Shown here: positions 62,268-64,000 of the stretch, in pieces | Position numbering within the stretch: the first letter of the stretch is position 1 | How the letters are laid out: each line of letters begins with the position of its first letter | From: Thermopetrobacter sp. TC1 | GTDB taxonomy: Bacteria; Pseudomonadota; Alphaproteobacteria; Rhizobiales; Aestuariivirgaceae | Assembly: GCF_000746275.1 (NCBI RefSeq) | Contig: NZ_JQKX01000021.1 | Span: 62,001-126,000 of the forward strand | Direction of reading: 5' to 3' | Length of the DNA: 64,000 nt | Program-made: the position numbers and the translations under genes | The notes under the pieces: generated by a model | Told to the model about the DNA's origin: nothing | The model's input: only the letters and a program-made list of their open reading frames with translations | The model's database searches: none

Positions 62268-63038
62268 ATGAATACGCGCAACGGACAAGTGAAAAAAGGC
62301 GAAAGGCTGGCGCGGCGCATCGCGCGCGCCGGTGTCTGCTCGCGCCGACAGGCGGAACGGCTCATCGCCGAGGGGCGCGTGCGCGTCAACGGCAGGGTGG
62401 TCGATACGCCGGCGATCAACGTCACCGAAGAGGACGAGATCCTCGTTGATGACACCCCCCTGCCCCGCCCGGAACCGGTGCGGCTGTGGCGGTATTACAA
62501 ACCGCGGGGGCTGGTGGTCAGCGAGCGTGATGAGCGCGGCCGCCCCACCATCTTCGATTCGCTGCCTCCCGATCTGGGGCGGGTGATCACGGTTGGGCGG
62601 CTGGATCTCAATTCGGAAGGTCTGCTGCTGCTGACCAACGACGGGCGGCTGGCCCGCGCGCTTGAGCTGCCCTCCCACGGCTGGCGGCGGCGGTATCGCG
62701 TGCGCGCTTTCGGAAATATCTCGCCCTCCGCGCTGGAGGCCCTCAAGGAGGGAATCGAGATCGACGGCGTGCGCTACGGGCCGATCGAGGCAACGCTGGA
62801 CAGGGCCGAGGGCGCCAACAAGTGGTTCACCTTCGTGCTGCGCGAGGGCAAGAACCGCGAGATCCGCCGCATCTGCGAACATCTGGGGCTGAAGGTGAAC
62901 CGCCTGCTGCGCACGGCCTATGGGCCGTTTCAGCTCGGTGCGCTCAAGAAAGGCGAGGTGGTGGAAGTGCCGCGCAAGCAGCTGAAGGAACAGCTGGGCC
63001 GGCTTCTGGACGAGATCGAGAACGCAAACGGGCCTTGA
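62268..63038 (+). CDS. rluB: 23S rRNA pseudouridine synthase, RluB/RsuA family
   Basis: A 256-residue enzyme. N-terminal S4 RNA-binding domain (LARRIARAGVCSRRQAERLI) and a catalytic domain with YYKPRGLVVS, Asp113 in VGRLDLNSEGLLLLTNDG, and REGKNREIRRICEHLGL near the end. This matches RluB-type synthases that modify 23S rRNA around position 2605; the exact target is inferred. It is shorter than alphaproteobacterial homologues with long Lys/Arg-rich tails. rsmD follows by 4 bases. Confidence 0.9.
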   Translation: MNTRNGQVKKGERLARRIARAGVCSRRQAERLIAEGRVRVNGRVVDTPAINVTEEDEILVDDTPLPRPEPVRLWRYYKPRGLVVSERDERGRPTIFDSLPPDLGRVITVGRLDLNSEGLLLLTNDGRLARALELPSHGWRRRYRVRAFGNISPSALEALKEGIEIDGVRYGPIEATLDRAEGANKWFTFVLREGKNREIRRICEHLGLKVNRLLRTAYGPFQLGALKKGEVVEVPRKQLKEQLGRLLDEIENANGP

Positions 63039-63042
63039 AGGC

Positions 63043-63612
63043 ATGCGCATCATCTCCGGCAGTCTCAAAGGGCGGCGCATTCATGCGCCGGAGGGAGCCC
63101 AGACCCGGCCGACCACCGATAGGGTGCGCGAAGCACTCTTCAATGTTCTTGCCCATGCCGATTGGGCGCCTGCCCTGGCCGGGACGCGCGTGCTCGATCT
63201 GTTTGCCGGATCGGGCGCCTTAGGTTTGGAAGCGGCCTCGCGCGGGGCTGCCTTCGTGCTGTTCATGGAGACGGACGCCCGCGCCCGCGCCGCCATTCGC
63301 CGCAATGTGACGGATCTGGGCCTTGCGGGCATAACACGCATCTGGCGGCGTGACGCCACCCGCCCCGGGCTGTGCGCGCCAATGAAACCCTTTGACCTTG
63401 TGTTTCTTGATCCGCCCTATGGCAAGGGCCTGGGCGAAGCGGCCCTTTCCGCCCTGCCCGCCGGCGGCTGGCTGGCGCCCGGTGCGGTGCTGGTGTGGGA
63501 AGAGAGCGCGCGCAACGATGTGGCCATCCCGCCCGGCTATGCCCTGCGGCAGGAGCGCACGTATGGCGATACGCGCCTGATGTTCCTGCAACACGCCCCT
63601 GCTCTTGCCTGA
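63043..63612 (+). CDS. rsmD: 16S rRNA (guanine(966)-N(2))-methyltransferase RsmD
   Basis: A 189-residue SAM-dependent methyltransferase. MRIISGSLKGRRI and TRPTTDRVREALFNVL at the start, SAM motif VLDLFAGSGALGLEAASRG, and the catalytic FLDPPYGKGLG motif are all present. It methylates G966 of 16S rRNA late in 30S assembly. Coupled to rluB. Confidence 0.95.
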   Translation: MRIISGSLKGRRIHAPEGAQTRPTTDRVREALFNVLAHADWAPALAGTRVLDLFAGSGALGLEAASRGAAFVLFMETDARARAAIRRNVTDLGLAGITRIWRRDATRPGLCAPMKPFDLVFLDPPYGKGLGEAALSALPAGGWLAPGAVLVWEESARNDVAIPPGYALRQERTYGDTRLMFLQHAPALA

Positions 63613-63797
63613 CCCGGGCAGACCTCGCGCACCCGCCTGCGCAAAAATGCATCTCTGAAATCGTCAACGCACTACCGTTCGCCTAATCCACCGTAACAGG
63701 CATCTCACCCCGAAAAGAGCACATATCTCAGATCAGAGAATCATGCACATGTCGCCCATGCCCTATATTGCATTGCGATATATGAAATAGACGACTA

Positions 63798-64000
63798 GGC
63801 CGTGTTTACATTTTCTTATTCGATGGGGATTCCCTTTGAGGCGTCAATGTGATTCAAGATCGCAAACTGAGGGAGGCGATCTTGATTCGACGGGCACTTA
63901 CAGACCAGCAATGGGAACGCATTAAGGACATGGTGCCAGGCAAGGCCGGCGACCGGGGCCGTACTGGCACGGATACCAGATTGTTCATCGACGCCGTGCT
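63798..64000 (+). mobile_element. IS5-family insertion element, left end (truncated by window)
   Basis: The element probably begins at GGCCGTGTTTAC (63798), next to CTA, a common target for the IS427 group. It continues into a transposase gene that runs off the window. The right end and target duplication cannot be seen. Confidence 0.6.
63882..64000 (+). CDS. IS5-family transposase, N-terminal part (truncated by window)
   Basis: Translation from TTG 63882 (GGGAGG just upstream) gives IRRALTDQQWERIKDMVPG, then KAGDRGRTGTDTRLFIDAV, the typical start of IS5/IS427-group transposases (DUF4096-like segment). Only about 39 codons are inside the window, so the DDE residues are not visible and intactness is unknown. 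Confidence 0.8.
   Translation, partial: MIRRALTDQQWERIKDMVPGKAGDRGRTGTDTRLFIDAV

Overview
The window is a high-GC alphaproteobacterial chromosome segment, densely packed with housekeeping genes on both strands. Several genes point to the Hyphomicrobiales (Rhizobiales) or a close neighbour: a single bifunctional Rsh, a DUF192/Pcm pair, a TrpE-TrpG-TrpD-TrpC-MoaC-MoeA order, an Omp25/31-type porin, and above all a giant two-TM coiled-coil protein resembling the Growth Pole Ring (GPR)/TipN group. This placement is inference from gene content. No rRNA or tRNA gene was found.

Layout. 1-10.7 kb: truncated rhomboid gene, PAS_5 protein, DUF192, Pcm, then cysK-alaX, sseA-GNAT and gor (a sulfur/thiol run), then rsh and an Hpt protein on the minus strand. 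11-16.6 kb: the giant GPR-like gene. 16.7-20.5 kb: dipeptide epimerase, MFS transporter, hypothetical protein, small membrane protein. 20.6-29 kb: cobalamin genes (cbiD-cobK on minus; cobA-cobB-cobQ-bluB-cbiB on plus, almost all with overlapping stop/start codons) and an hpnG-like gene. 29.0-30.2 kb: a gene-free, partly AT-rich stretch full of palindromic repeats and bounded by a 21-bp inverted repeat. 30.2-37.7 kb: thrS, porin, yidD, SufU-like protein, folE, a TPP-riboswitch-controlled thi4, and DUF805. 37.7-42.6 kb: an orphan secreted protein, tpiA and ppiD. 42.7-51.5 kb: trpE-trpG, a 1.7-kb insertion carrying a low-GC PD-(D/E)XK-like gene, then trpD-trpC-moaC-moeA-cobO. 52-57 kb: a minus-strand GldA/GldF/GldG/DUF4340 ABC cassette. 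57-64 kb: small cytochrome c, DUF2259, an ArsR regulator with a YeeE/YedE sulfur transporter, SleB hydrolase, tadA, rluB, rsmD, and an IS5-family element running off the right end.

Most notable observations: (i) the giant protein contains 87 hendecad (11-residue) repeats in exact register over 978 residues, broken only by three 7-residue inserts; (ii) three copies of a ~115-bp cloverleaf-like repeat show compensatory base changes, and a second 30-bp palindrome family does too; (iii) a foreign AT-rich nuclease-like gene sits inside the trp gene order; (iv) THI4 lacks the sulfur-donating cysteine of the yeast enzyme and lies under a TPP riboswitch; (v) an ArsR/YeeE pair has a clean 18-bp palindrome upstream. 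All functional statements rest on reading the sequence and on recalled family features; no database search was run.
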